DNA of 64,000 nucleotides, taken from contig CM055094.1 in NCBI GenBank assembly GCA_029204225.1, positions 23,644,541-23,708,540 of the forward strand. The letters are read 5' to 3'. Below the pieces are notes generated by a model. It was given only the letters and a program-made list of their open reading frames with translations, searched no databases and had not been told where the DNA came from. Origin of the DNA: Diphasiastrum complanatum. Its lineage: Eukaryota; Streptophyta; Lycopodiopsida; Lycopodiales; Lycopodiaceae. Of this stretch, positions 23,020 through 34,330 are shown piece after piece (position 1 is the stretch's first letter; the number at the start of each line of letters is the position of its first letter). A program made the translations under genes and the position numbers.

Positions 23020-23784
23020 ATGCTACTTCTCATTTTTTCCATCCATGTTGCATATACTAACAAGGTGATTGTTGGTAGAGATGTCATTTTTGATGAGGGG
23101 AACATTCCAAAAGTGATTTCAAGCATGATTGATGGTAGTGTGGATGGATCTAACATTCTTGATGTTGATAAAAAGGATCCTACTTTGGATGGTGATGATG
23201 ATGGACCTTCATCAAGCCAAAAGCCAAGGAGAACGTCAAGAGAAAGACAAGTACCTTCAAGGCTCACATATGATCAAAAGGGTAAGCAAGTAGTTTTTGG
23301 ATATTATGTTGCTTTCCTAACATCTTTGTATGAGCCTACAAGTGTAGATCAATCAAGGAAAGAAGAGGAGTGGATCCAAGCAATGGATCTTGAGTATCGA
23401 TCTCTTATGAAGAGTGGAAGATCTTCTTGTGTACATGGAGCTATGCAAGTGGATGGATGTTATCTTGCTGCAAAATCAAGTATTGGATCTGGAAAACAAA
23501 TTTTGTTCAATGACTTTGATGATCAAGTTGAAGATCAAGAGGTTGATCTCAAGGGGCTTCAACTAGTCAAAAGGGAAGTTCGCAATTTGGAGCTAGTCAA
23601 GAGCATCAAAGGAGAGGTAATTGGAAAAGATGTTATGGATTTGTTTTTACAGCATATTGAAGACCCAAGTAAGGTCAAAGGAGTAGCAAGTAAGTGTTGT
23701 TCAAGTTTACTTTACTTGTTCTATCTCATGTTTGAGCAATTTTATGTGGATGTGTGCAAATTGTCAAGATATGGTAAACATTGA
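23020..23784 (+). CDS. Element B ORF: linker plus RT-replacing segment (unknown)
   Basis: A 254-codon open frame. Residues ~12-40 are the pre-RT linker with VIVGRDVIFDEG, a block normally found after the copia integrase. Then come the GPSSSQKPRR..RERQVPSRL stretch and EEEWIQAMDLEYRSLMKS, where RT normally starts. It then switches to the unknown segment shared with A: SSCVHGAMQVDGCYL, GSGKQILFNDF, VEDQEVDL, LVKSIKGEVIGK, YLFYLMFEQF. It stops after LSRYGKH. Compared with A, B lacks a five-residue TSFGG-type stretch at the switch point. There is no RT catalytic block anywhere. The first residues lie near the K/B junction, so the ATG at 23020 is not a meaningful start. Confidence 0.5.
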   Translation: MLLLIFSIHVAYTNKVIVGRDVIFDEGNIPKVISSMIDGSVDGSNILDVDKKDPTLDGDDDGPSSSQKPRRTSRERQVPSRLTYDQKGKQVVFGYYVAFLTSLYEPTSVDQSRKEEEWIQAMDLEYRSLMKSGRSSCVHGAMQVDGCYLAAKSSIGSGKQILFNDFDDQVEDQEVDLKGLQLVKREVRNLELVKSIKGEVIGKDVMDLFLQHIEDPSKVKGVASKCCSSLLYLFYLMFEQFYVDVCKLSRYGKH

Positions 23785-23847
23785 TGAGCATTGTTTTGAT
23801 GTTGGATTTGTACTAGCATTCTTGGCTTGTTTTGTTGATGGAAATGA

Positions 23848-25000
23848 AGAAATTCGATACAAACTTGTAGTAGACATTCAAGTCTGCTGAGTTTGGAATA
23901 AAACCATTCTCAATAAGGAATGCATTTATTTTCTGGAACTAGGCTCTGGGTGATTGTTTCAGCCAATAGAGTGGCTTGTGAATTTTGCACACAAGGTGTT
24001 GCTTACCCCTCAGTTTGTATCCTTCTGGCTGTGACATGAAAATTTTCTCTTCAATGGTCCCGTTGAGAAAAGCGGTATGGACATCCATTTGATGGACTTC
24101 AAGATCTACTGCAGCTACAAAGGAGAGTAATAGTTGGATCAAAGCATGCTTGACAACTGGGCTGAAGGTTTCAGAATAGTCCAGATTTGGAATCTGGGAA
24201 TAGCCTTGAGTGAGCAGCCTGTCCTTGTATCGATTTAGCCTTCCTTTAGCATCATACTTCGCCTTGAAAATGCATTTGCATGGAATCAAATTTTGATCTT
24301 TTGGTAGCTCAATGATTGTCCACGTTCAATTCTCCATCAGAGAATTGAATTCTGTATCCATTGCTACTTTTCATTGTTCAATATCAGGTGTAGACATTGC
24401 CTTTGAAACCGTATTTGGTTCCTGCATGAAGTAGCAGACTGCATCATCTGGATGGAGACTGTCTGGGTCAATTCAATCTTCTTGGTTGAATTTTGACCCT
24501 CTGCTGCTCATTTTTTGAGTTTGTATCAATTTCTTGATTTTCGATCCTTGGGTCGAAATTTGGTTGTTCGACCCCTGGGTCGGAATTCTATTGTGACCAT
24601 TGGGTCAAAAATTTCTGGAACTTTTCCCTTGTTGTCGAAAAATTTGTCCTCCATAAAGATGACATCTCTGCTTGTGAATGCTTTTTGTGTCCAAATTGTA
24701 GAGCTTGTATGCCTTGTGATCTAAAGAGTAGCCAATGAAAATCGATTTTCTGCTTGTGTTGTCCAGCTTCTTCTTGAGATCTTCAGGGATCTGAGTATAA
24801 GCAATGCAACCAAACACTCTAATATTTTTGAGTGATGGTTTCGATCCTATCCACACCTCGTAAGGTGTCTTGCCATTCAAGGCTTTGGTGATGGATCGAT
24901 TTTGTAGATAGGCGGATGTAGTAACAGCTTCTGCCCAAAATTTCTTTGGAAGAGAGGCATGGGCCAGCATGCTCTTGGCACTTTCATGTCTAGTTTTCTT
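23848..25000 (-). pseudogene. Element D pol remnant (integrase C-terminus, RT N-half)
   Basis: The integrase end is at 25000-24605: ESAKSMLAHASLPKKFWAEAV, YLQNR, GKTPYEVWIGSKPSLKN, RVFGCIAY, KSIFIGYS. The linker (24480-24300) reads AMDTEF-type sequence. RT N-half is at 24295-23939: CIFKAKYDAKG, YKDRLLTQGYSQ, DYSETFSPVVK, QMDVHTAFLNG, QPEGY, LYWLKQSPRA. It then continues past a TAG, where a Trp (TGG) is expected, to FQKINAFLIENGF up to 23848. The first aspartate of the RT active site (QMDV.TAFLNG) is present. The YVDD block and RNase H are absent. Several other stops and frameshifts disrupt it. Confidence 0.85.
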
Positions 25001-25614
25001 GCAGTATCTGCAGAATAGTTTCTGCTTTAGTTGGAAAGATGAAGGGTTCGAATTTGACCCAAAGTCAAAATTTGACCCTGGCTACATATTGCTCTTCTTT
25101 TTGGATCCGAACTTCTAATTTTTTGAATACAGAGCCTAAGGATCCAACTCTGAGCCTGAGGGGGATGTAGATTTTTTTATTTTCTCTTGTAAAAGCATCA
25201 AAATTGCTTTTGATAGAGTAATTTGCTTCTGGGTCGAAATTATCATGACCCAATTTTCATAGGCTTCAAGAAGACTCGATAGTAGAGTCATAACAGCATC
25301 GAAATCTTCAATGATTGAGCCAATTGCAGTCATTTGCACCATAAAAATTTTAAAAGTGTTGACATGACTTGTAACACTTTCTGCTTTGGACATCTTCAGG
25401 TTGAAGATGTTTCTTCCTCAAATGTACCTTGGAAGTAACATCTCTGATATCATGTATGGTTGCTCGGATGTCCCATGCATCCTTGGCTGTTTGAGCATTA
25501 TGTATATGAATTATCTGTGTATCCTTGATATTGAGAGTGATCATGACAAATGCCTTGCCATCTCTCAGTCTCCATTTGGTGATAATGGCTGCATCACCTT
25601 GTGGCTTGACTTCT
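23848..25614 (-). mobile_element. Copia element D: rearranged minus-strand fragment
   Basis: From right to left (sense): gag, half a zinc knuckle fused to the integrase C-terminal part, linker, and the N-terminal half of RT. It is cut at 25614 by the LTR of element E and at 23848 by the 3' end of B. No LTR of its own is attached. Details are given in the gag and pol entries. Confidence 0.85.
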
Positions 25615-25643
25615 ATGTAGAGAACTTGAAGCCTATGATTCAA
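25001..25643 (-). pseudogene. Element D gag with knuckle/integrase fusion
   Basis: Gag (UBN2-type) blocks in sense order: KPQGDAAIITKWRLRDGKAFVMITLNI, AKDAWDIRATIHDI, VTSKVHLRKKHL, then across frames VNTFKIFMVQMTAIGSIIEDFDAVMTLL and LSKAILMLLQEK. The knuckle begins KLFCRYCKKT, but after H the reading passes straight into the integrase block ESAKSMLAHA. Protease and the integrase core have therefore been lost in one internal deletion. The N-terminal ~60 residues of Gag are cut by element E's LTR. Frameshifts are present near 25390 and 25250. Confidence 0.8.
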
Positions 25644-26217
25644 ACCAGAAGGTTTCGTGACTCATTCTCTAGATTGAACCGGATGGAATTCGCTTCTGTC
25701 TTCCGGCTACTGCCTGCTATAATAGATCTGCAATCCTCCAAAGTGTAGATAGACACTACTGACCTACATTACAATTTGTTTAAGCATTCAACAAGTATGA
25801 ACTAGTGTGTGGAATGAATACTAATAAATAGCTGAATACGAACATACAACAATCAGACATCATGGCATTCAAAAACATCAAGATAAAAAATATCTGCATA
25901 ACATCTACTATTATTATCAGTGAATTTCTTGAGCGTTGTTGTGACAAACCCACACAGCGCGTCGGTGTGAGAGAATCTATGTCTCTCACAAATAATATAA
26001 AGTCATCTCGCTTACTAGCGGACTCCTGGACATCGGCTAGCAACACTATGCTTAGCTCGGGTTGATACTCAACCAATTGATGTTCTATCAATTTAATGTT
26101 CAACCCAGAATGATGTTCCAACTGATGTTCAACCTATATGATGTTCAAACTATTCTCTCGTGTTTGATTAGTTTATATAGATAGAGAGAAAAAAATTTAA
26201 TCTGATATGAGATTATA
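25615..26217 (-). repeat. Element E 3' LTR
   Basis: Matches 28608-29159 along its length: CTATGATTCAAACCAGAAGG, AATAATATAAAGTC, GATTAGTTTATATAGATAGAGAG. It contains an extra ~40-bp stretch around 25850-25880 relative to the other copy. The exact outer end is uncertain by a few bases. Confidence 0.8.
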
Positions 26218-27600
26218 TCCTAACGGTCTCCAGATTGTTGTCGTCATCATCTGTGGAGGTGGTACTTCTCCTGGTACTTTCTCTGATTTTTTTTGTACTT
26301 TGGAGTGTGAAGATTCGCCATATTTTAGTCTTCGAGTCTTCTTCTCCTTCGTTTATTCTTCGAGTCCACGAATATTTTATCTTCGTGTTCGGGTATCCTT
26401 CAGTCCACGAGCATTTTACCTTCATCTTCGGGATTGCAAAAGTGTTATCCATCTGCAAGATTAGAAGCTCTTTGGTGTTCTCACCTAGTCTGTCGAGGAA
26501 CTGTCTGAGCCATGTGATTTCGTTGGCCATCTTCACGGCTGCAACATATTCTGCTTCGCAAGATGACTGAGCTATGATAGTGACCCAAAGAATTGTTGCA
26601 CTTGCTGCAATGGTGCATCCTCCTGAGACACTTTTACAGTCGTCCCATTGTTGTAGGAGTGCATCTGGAACCCGACATCACGAGAGTAACATAGCCCAAA
26701 ATCTTTTGTCTTCTGAAGGTACTGTAGGATTTGCTTTGCGATCTTCCAGTGTGTCCAGCTGGGTTCATGCTCTGTCCTACAAGAATTGGGGTGTTTGCCC
26801 CCTTGCAATTTGTCATTTCGAAATCATCTAGGATCTTTTGGATGTACCTGGACTAATGAAGGTATAGCCTTCCTTCGTCATAGTCGCAGTCGATTTACAA
26901 GCCTAGATAACATATGGCTTCTCCTAGGTCTATTATCTCAAAATGTTTTGATATTTTGCTCTTCGCTTCGGCAATTAGTCCTTCGCTTCTGCATAGTATC
27001 AGTGTGTCATCCACATACACACATGTACACAACAACAATGATGATCTCCCCATCCGTGATCCTTATATAAATGTTGGAATCGGCTTTCAGTGGCTCGAAT
27101 ACTATGGATCGTAGGGCATGATCCTTCTTCTTGTACCATTGTCGTGCAGATTGCTTCATACCGTAGATACTTCTGTGCATTCGGCATGCATAGGTAGGAG
27201 GTGATTTGCAGACGTAACTTGGAGGTTGGTCCATATAGACTTCTTCATCTAAATCACCATGTAAGAACGATGTCTTCTCATCGACTATGTGAATCCTGAG
27301 TTCATAGGTGGCTGCATATGGAAATAGTAGGTGTAGGGATGCATGCTTCATGACAAGAGAGAAGGTCTCAATGTAGTCAATGTTGTACTTCTGAGAGAAT
27401 CCCTTCGCTACCAGTCTGGTTTTCTATCTTAAAACATTTCCGTTCGGTCCATACTTCAACTTGTATATCCATTTGCATTACACTGTCTTCCGTTTGTCTG
27501 GTATTGGCTGCAGTGTCCATGCCTCATTCTTCTTCATGGATTCGATCTCCTTGTTCATGGCTTGGATCCATTTGTCTTTGTCTGGACCGTCGATGGCTTT
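26213..27600 (-). pseudogene. Element E RT-RNase H remnant
   Basis: RT blocks across frames: KWIYKLKYGPNGN, TRLVAKGFSQ, DYIETFS (27480-27370); then IVDEKTSFLHGDLDEEVYMDQPPSY, CRMHRSIYGMKQSARQWYKK, SNIYIRITDGEIIIVVVYM (27351-27007). The catalytic YVDD is degraded to YMCV. RNase H remnants include HWKIAKQILQYLQKTKDFGLCYS (26770-26690) and AKQNMLQP..., then MANEITWLRQFLDRLG (26536-26480). The normal SSCEAEY motif is damaged. It belongs to a different copia lineage from element A. Confidence 0.8.
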
Positions 27601-27674
27601 CTCAAATGTTTGTGGTTAGCCATTGAATCCACAAAACTCTTCGGATGTTGAAGCCGAGCTGCCTGGCATGAATC

Positions 27675-28441
27675 TGGCTGCATGACCTTTCTTGTGGCAA
27701 TGAATGCATTCAATCTTTGGGTTTAGCCAACAAAAATTGACTGTATGTCCTTCGCGTCTGCATCTCACGCATGTTTTCTTTTCGCCATCCTGCTGCCTCG
27801 GCTTTTCTTTGTTCTTCCATCTGCCTTTGCTGGCTCTTTTTGTCTGCTGGTCTCAATCCTGTCTTTGCTCTGACTCCCTCTTAGGCTTGAAGAGCCTGAT
27901 CAGAGCTATCCTTGTAATCAAGGTGCTCTCGAACTTCGACTTCTTCCCGAATCTCGATTACTGCCTTTTTGAGGTTCATTTTGGGATTCTTAGCTAGCAA
28001 TGTTTGGGTTGTCTGGAAGGATCTTGGTAAAGCTCTTAGCAAGTAGGTGAGCTGCTTCTCAGTTGATACTGCATTTTCTGTTCCAGCGTTGTGTAATGAA
28101 AGGAACAGATCCTTCATCTTTCTGATAAAAGATGTAAGGTCTTTGCCATCCCATGGTAGGTTCGTCAGCTGGTCTTCAAGAAGTATAATCTGGCTGCGTG
28201 GTTTCGTTTGGAACCTTGTAAGTAATGCATTCCACATCTCTTTTGCATTAGAGAGTGTCATGAGGTCAAGCGTTAGGCTATCTTCGATGGATGAGGACAA
28301 CACGACTACTGCCTTGTTGTTCTTTTCTCTCCATTCTCATAGCTCTTTGCCTGTAGTTGTAGGCATCTCTTCAATGCCATCTATCCAGGGCCATAGCCCT
28401 TCTCCCTTAAGATGAGAGAGGTCTTCACCTTCCATGCTAGG
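27675..28441 (-). pseudogene. Element E gag with two zinc knuckles
   Basis: Gag capsid blocks: EGEGLWPWIDG, VVVLSSSIEDSLTLDLMTLSNAKEMWNALLTRF, SQIILLEDQLTNLPWDGKDLTSFIRKMKDLF, KQLTYLLRALP. It is followed by a first knuckle (CVRCRREGHTVNFC, about 27780-27735) and a second (CIHCHKKGHAA, about 27712-27680). The second lacks its last Cys. After it the frame goes STSEEFCGFNG and stops, and RT linker sequence follows. This is a UBN2-type copia Gag. The 140-codon block 27881-28303 is open; flanking parts need frameshifts. Confidence 0.8.
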
Positions 28442-28592
28442 AAGTTAGACCCAGCTGAGTCGATGATTGTGCAAATCTTCGATTGTATGCTGCTTATGGA
28501 TGCCACTGTTGTGAACTGTGTTCTTCAGCTAGTTTTCTGGTTTTTTGATCTGAATGTGGATCTTAAAGCCTTTAGGCTTTGATTGAGTTGCA

Positions 28593-28606
28593 GGGCTATG
28601 ATACCA
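28593..28606 (-). promoter_or_regulatory. Element E primer binding site
   Basis: The minus strand reads TGGTATCATAGCCC next to the 5' LTR. It is a variant of the initiator tRNA-Met primer site also used by element G. Confidence 0.75.
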
Positions 28607-28607
28607 C

Positions 28608-29159
28608 TATAGGGAATTTGGAGCCTATGATTCAAACCAGAAGGTTTCGTGACTCATTCTCTAGATTGAACCCGGATGGCATTTGATTATGTCTACTGGC
28701 TATTGCTTGCTATAATAGATCTACAATCCTCCAAAGTGTAGACCGACACTACTGACCTACGTTACAATTCGTGTAAGCATTCAACAAGTATGAACCAATG
28801 TGTGGAATGAATAATAATAAATAGCTGATTACAAACATACAATTCTAGATAAGAAAAACATCTACATAACATCTATTGTTATTATCAGTGAATTTCTTGA
28901 GCATTGTTGTGACAAACCCACACAACGCGTCGGCGTGAGTGAATCTATGTCTCTCACGAATAATATAAAGTCGTCTCACTTACTAGCGGACATCGCTAGC
29001 AACACTGTGCTTAGCTCATGTTGATACTCAACCAATTGACGTCCTATCAATTTGATATTCAACCAAAATGATGTTCCAACTGATGTTCAACCTATTCTCT
29101 CATGTTTGATCTGTTTATATAGATAGAGAGAAAAAGGTTTAATCTGATCTGAGATTACA
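28608..29159 (-). repeat. Element E 5' LTR
   Basis: Partner of 25615-26217. In the sense direction it begins TGTAATCTCAGATCAG. It contains a TATATAAAC-type box near 29110. Both copies carry CGACGCG-like sequence from the same site (GCGTCGG near 25950 and 28930). Several indels separate the copies. Confidence 0.8.
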
Positions 29160-30646
29160 AGAATAGCTGATTAAGCACCTCCGGTATCCAGTTCACCCGC
29201 AAAATTAGTAGAATTTGTGCTTTCCATCTTATTCTCTTATGAATTTGTTTTTTTTTTTTTTGTCTTTGCATTGTACACTTGCTTGTCAAATTCTTCATGA
29301 GAATTTTGTCCTTTCTCCTAGCTATGCTCTTGCTCATTGGTCTTTTGTTGTTGTGTTCTTGAATTGAAATTGTCCTTGCCTCCTCTTTTGCCATGTCCTC
29401 TCACTCTTGTAGAAGTTGTGAATGTCACAAGTGCTCGGTCATTATTCTAGAGCCATTGGTGTGTCCCTTGTGCGTGACTTCCTCTTGAGGTGAAATTATT
29501 GAGAATTATTCAAATGTATGTCTCTTTATCTTGACCATCATAGCTTTTCCCAAGTATCTGTATGATGAGGGCCAAGTGTCATGTGCCAATCTTAGCATCC
29601 AAACATCTAATCCATTCTTGAATATCAAATTAGCATGGAAAAACAAGAAATCAAGAAATTCATCAAAAAATCAAAAAACTAGATAAAATTAGAATACCTT
29701 CACCAAATTAGGAAAGTAAGAAATCATCATTCATCATTATTGATCATTCAATACATTGGGCCTGAATCTAGAGTGTGCTCAAAGCTCTCATGTGATTTTA
29801 GACACATGAACCACAAAACACATCAAGAAAGCTCTCAAAGCTCAAAGCTTCAAGCTTACTAGCCTCCAAATTTAGCATGACCTCAGATCTAGTGTGATTG
29901 TTCAAGCCAACTATCTTATTGACTAATTTTAATCTAATTTAGCTCCATGGCTATATTTAGCATTACAATCACTAAGAACATGGGCTAATTACATGTAGTA
30001 CATGATCGTGTACTTCCTTGTCAAGTGTCATGCTTTGTGAATTCTTTGGCAGTAGTAAATTATTTTTTGGCCACCTTAAATTAGATCATTCCATATATTA
30101 TTCTTGTCAATTCCATTAATCAAATTTTGTTGTCTTGGATTTTGCTTCCCACTCATTATTGTAGAACAAGGTCCCGATGAATCTTCTATATACAACCTTA
30201 CAAATTTGTCCCATAGATTTTATAAGATCGTTGAAGAAGAGATTTATGAAACACCTGATTACTTTAAGTAGCATTAATTGTGCTTGGGTTGACAGAAAAC
30301 ATGCAACAAGACATTTGATAGTCTTCTTCTTCATATTTTTTTGTCCCTACATCTAGTGCCTTTGAATCATACATTGCTCTTTAGTGAAGGATAATGGCTT
30401 CTTTTTGTAACTCCAACACATTAACTAGAGCAATTATCTCGCCCAATTCATCTGGTAGAGTATTGGAGTTTTCTCTTAATCGATATGAGCAAGGTTATGA
30501 AGATAGATCGTCACATATCCATTGATTTTCCATGTGAACAAAATGTTGGGACCATTTGTTGATAGTCCAAAGTAATGATGTTCCAAGTCAAAGAATGTGT
30601 CTTGGAACGTTTGGCCACATCCTAGTAATATTCACATAAGGAGTAG
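29160..30646. other. No gene recognised
   Basis: AT-rich sequence. Short minus-strand frames at 29155-29394 and 30116-30334 have low-complexity or unremarkable composition. I see no domain, LTR or repeat that I can support. Confidence 0.5.
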
Positions 30647-30794
30647 GTAAGGAAGTCCCTTATGAAGGCATTATGAACTGATCATAAGGAAGCCCCTTAT
30701 GAAGGCATTACGAGCTGCACGTAAGGAAGCCCCTAACAAAGGCATTACAAACTGCATGTAAGGAATCCCCTTACTGAAGGCATTACAAACTACT
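30647..30794. repeat. Tandem repeat, 37-bp unit x4
   Basis: GTAAGGAAGCCCC-like starts lie at 30647, 30684, 30721 and 30758, exactly 37 bp apart. Each unit is followed by (T)TATGAAGGCATTACAAACTG-like sequence. Copies differ by a few bases. No ORF runs through them. 30795-31800 is AT-rich with nothing recognisable. Confidence 0.9.
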
Positions 30795-31818
30795 TGTGGT
30801 CTCTTAGAGTATACAAACAAAAACACATGTTGACTAGAACAAAGTACTTGAGATACAGTTTCTCAAGGAAATTCAATCCACATTTTCACATTCTTCTTTG
30901 ATAGTGATACATAGTTTTAAATTTCTCGCATTCATCATCAATGTATACACAATGTTGTCTTGTTTTTTAAGGTGATAATGCATCTACCTCCAAGACAGTT
31001 GCCATTTGTTGTGCAATGCTAACTAATGTTATGCATAAACTCCTCATGAACCAACCCAACAATCTATCAATAAAGGATTACTTTGGCACCATAGACTTGG
31101 TCATCTAAATCATGCATTTGTTTTGAACATATTTCGACAATCTCTAGTGCTTGATCTTGACTATCTAGATAGACCATGGTGACCCAAAAAAAGAGAAATG
31201 ATATGGGAACCCATTTTTTTTGTAATTTTTAATTAAAAAAATGCCTATATCTAAAATGCTTTGCAAATTTTATATTTTCATGCTAAAAAAATATCGTCTT
31301 TTGTGAAAAACTAAAATCATACTAAAAAAACTAGATATAAAATTTTAACAACATATTCAATTTTGCACATATTTTAGATTGATTAATAATAAATAAAATC
31401 ATTAAATATAAAAATACTAAAAATCAACAAAAAAGATTTATTTTACTTATTTAAAAAAAAAATTGGTAACAAATATTTTGCATGAATACAATATAGATTC
31501 AAATTAATATTTTTCAAAAACTTGAATTTTTAATAATAATAATTTGTATAGATTCAGAAAGATTTTCGCAATTTAGGTCTATAACATGTAAATTTTAATT
31601 ATAAAAAAATTTACCTAGATATACATCTAAAATAACATGACTTTTGAAAATAATAAAATTATTTAGAAAGAATCTTATTCTTAGTATCTTCATAATTAGT
31701 AACTTGAAATTTTATTAAAAAATTTCTATATTTTAAAAGATGACATATATTAACAATTTCAATAATATTCATTAATTTTTTGAGAATATGATTTTAGAAC
31801 AAATTCAAAACAATATTG

Positions 31819-34330
31819 TCATTCCAGAACAACATTCATTAAAATAAACATAAATCTCCCTACAATCTCTTTCTTCCATAGTGTAAAAACAAGGTGATCA
31901 TCGACACATTTCGGGAGGAAAGTCTCAGTTGAATTCTCCTTGACAATAGTCTCACTCCATGCCAATCTTTCTCTGTCTCTTTTTTCTACCTTTGATTTAA
32001 AAATATGTCGTTTAAATTGCTCTGGAAGGACTTTATTTTTTTTGTCTTCAACCGATTGAAAGAAGAGAGAATGCAACTATGCTTAGCATAAGATCTACAA
32101 AACAAATGATTAAAAAATTTTGATTTTAAGAAAGGTAAGGATGAACATAATAAATAATTAGTAAATTAACTCTATGCTAGGCTTGAGATCCTAGCAAAGA
32201 GAATATGATTACTATGCTTAACATAAGATATGAATGTTTAAAATAAAAAATTAATATATTTCTATGCTAAGCATGAGTAAAGTGAATACCACATCTCTAA
32301 ATAATATCAAAAAAGGAGTGAGAGCTTCATTTTTATTGTTCAGAGGATAAAGTCTCTAGCACTCTTTAAAATCATCACAGTTCAATCTTGTTACTAGGGC
32401 CTCTTGAACTTTCATGAATAATTTATGTCAATATTAAAAAACAAATTCATGATCAATATCAAAAAAAAAAAAAAACTTGCAATTACTATTTGAAAATGTT
32501 ATTTAAAACATAAAAAACATCTGACCTTTGAGATTTCTTGTCCATTTCAGCAAGGGAGAGTTGACTATCAACAACCTCGAGAGGACACTAATTACAAGCT
32601 CGGAAGAATTTATTCTTTGTATATTTTTCCACTCAGAAATACTCATCTCTATTGGTATAAGTTTTAATGTGTGAGTAGTGGCCACAACTTCTTTTTTGGA
32701 TTTTGAACCTCCTTGAGCTGGCTGGTCCTTTATTTCAAAATTTTATCCACAAGCGCCCAAACTTGAAAAATAATATTGCAGAGACAACATATTAAAAGCT
32801 TTGTAAATTTTATTTATTAATGATAAAAAAATTTTGAACCAAACATTCTATGCTAAGCATCGCAAAGCAATTACCTGGGGGCCACTGCGAAATGCAAGCT
32901 GATAAAAATTATCATATCTAATCAGGCTCTATGTTGGATTCTTAGAATCAAATGGCAGACCTGTTTCTTGGACACAAAGTACTTTAAGCTCCAACTGATC
33001 AAAATCTCCAGCTTTGGAAACTCTGACAAATTCTTTGTGGAGAAATCTAATTCTTTGTATGACCGTCATTTTCATCCGATAGTCTTGGTCAATGTTATGG
33101 TGCCAGACAAGAAGTTTAGTTTCTTTCACTATCAACCCAGCGTACGCAATGGCACTAACAGTTCCGAAAGAAGCAACATGGGAATACTCCTAGGACAGTT
33201 GCTTTCTAGCTTGTAAATCCCAAAATTAAAAAATGATAATTATCTAAAGAAGAAAAATTAAAATCGACAACAGATGAACATTCAGTAGGTCTACCAAAAC
33301 AACAAAAGGTGTCACAATTGCTTGCGTATGATCTTTAAATTTAATTTTTAAGTTATGTACATGTGTTTTATTGGGCTCTCGAACCTCCATTGGTCAATCT
33401 CTAGTGGAGAGATCAATGAGAGGACGATCGCACTGGTCTATATCCAAAATCAAAGTAGTTTCTCTAATATTTTTTGTTTTATGAATTTCATCTCTAAGTT
33501 TAGAGATCTCAGATGAATCTCTCAGAAGTTGGATGGAGGCTCAAAGTAGACTTTTTTATTTTTTTTCTACTTTCTTCAGAGAGAACTACAATGGGTCGCT
33601 TGGCCATTGATTTGTTTCTAGACCTCAGTTTCTCTATCCCCTCTTTAGTATGTATAGGAGCTTGAGATCTTTTTTTTTTTTTGAAAAAAAGACTGATTCT
33701 GAAGACGTAGATTTTTCAGTACCATCAGTGTTGGAAAGGACAGTGGAAGAAGCCCCAAAGCCCCTGACTTTGTACCACAGAAAGAAAAGATTAGATCCTT
33801 CCCCTCAGCAACAACATCGAGCATGTTCTGTAGACATTGTTTGAGGCTCTATATGACAAAAAATAGACTAATAATATTAGAGAACTTCAAAAAATCATAA
33901 TGTAATCTATGCTCAGCATAGAATGCAATTGTTACAGTACTAAATAATCCAAAACCCAATTCATTCCAAATGAGATTGATGATCTGAGTAAAAATTTATG
34001 AACTCTTCTTTGAGTGTACCTACCAATGTCACAAGGGCTTTGTCAAAATATGTTTTAACAGCTTCATCTCGACAAAGTCGAATATTAAACATTCCTTCGT
34101 CCAAAATGAATATTGAACGAGTTTTGTCAAGCTCTTTGACAAGAACCTTGACCAAGTCTTCTTGTTCCTCTTCATCATCAGACTGATCTTTAAGAACTCT
34201 ACCTTGCACTTTAAATGGACTATCCTCTCTTCCGCTCTTCTCAGCAACATGGATAAATAGTTCATCAAGTTTCATATTATTTACACCTTTCTTAAAATAA
34301 AACATGTGTTTCTTCTTGTTCTTTAATGGA
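31819..34330 (-). pseudogene. Unrecognised fragmented coding-like region
   Basis: Several minus-strand blocks look protein-like but lie in different frames with AT-rich gaps. The block from 34330 to 33961 has KNKKKHMFYFKK, DQSDDEEEQEDLVKVLVKELDKT and RDEAVKTYFDKALVTLVGTLKEEF. The block 33780-33520 is Lys/Ser-rich: KSTSSESVFFSKKKK, SMAKRPIVVLSEESRKKIKK. Next is KDHTQAIVTPFVVLVDL near 33340. Then GTVSAIAYAGLIVKETKLLVWHHN and VIQRIRFLHKEFVRVSKAGDFDQLELK (33190-32929). Last is 32076-31819. They could be exons or remnants of one protein. Intron-like AT-rich gaps contain a recurrent TATGCT-AGCATA palindrome. No known family is evident to me, and no splice chain could be proven. Confidence 0.3.

Larger units (their letters stand above)
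20431..23848 (+). mobile_element. Copia element B (RT-less family, 3' truncated, interrupted by K)
   Basis: Second member of the A family, on the plus strand: LTR, primer binding site (21080), gag, then a break at about 22335 where element K's LTR begins. The B sequence resumes near 23040 in the linker (NKVIVGRDVIFDEG) and goes on into the RT-replacing segment to about 23848. There it abuts the minus-strand RT fragment D. Protease, zinc knuckle and integrase are missing, and so is the 3' LTR. Confidence 0.85.
25615..29159 (-). mobile_element. Copia element E, lacks protease and integrase
   Basis: Minus-strand element flanked by LTRs 28608-29159 (5') and about 25615-26217 (3'). A primer binding site TGGTATCATAGCC lies next to the 5' LTR. 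Internal order: gag with two CCHC-like knuckles, then directly RT and RNase H. The coding for protease and integrase is absent between about 27600 and 27690. Many stops and frameshifts. No clear target duplication was found. Its left LTR end cuts element D's gag. Confidence 0.8.

Noticed and set aside
29155-29394. Lys/Gln-rich minus-strand ORF as possible gag tail
   Set aside because: The Lys run comes from a poly-T stretch and no Gag or knuckle motif is present.
30647-30794. CRISPR-like array
   Set aside because: The 37-bp repeats are contiguous, with no variable spacers, and the genome is eukaryotic.
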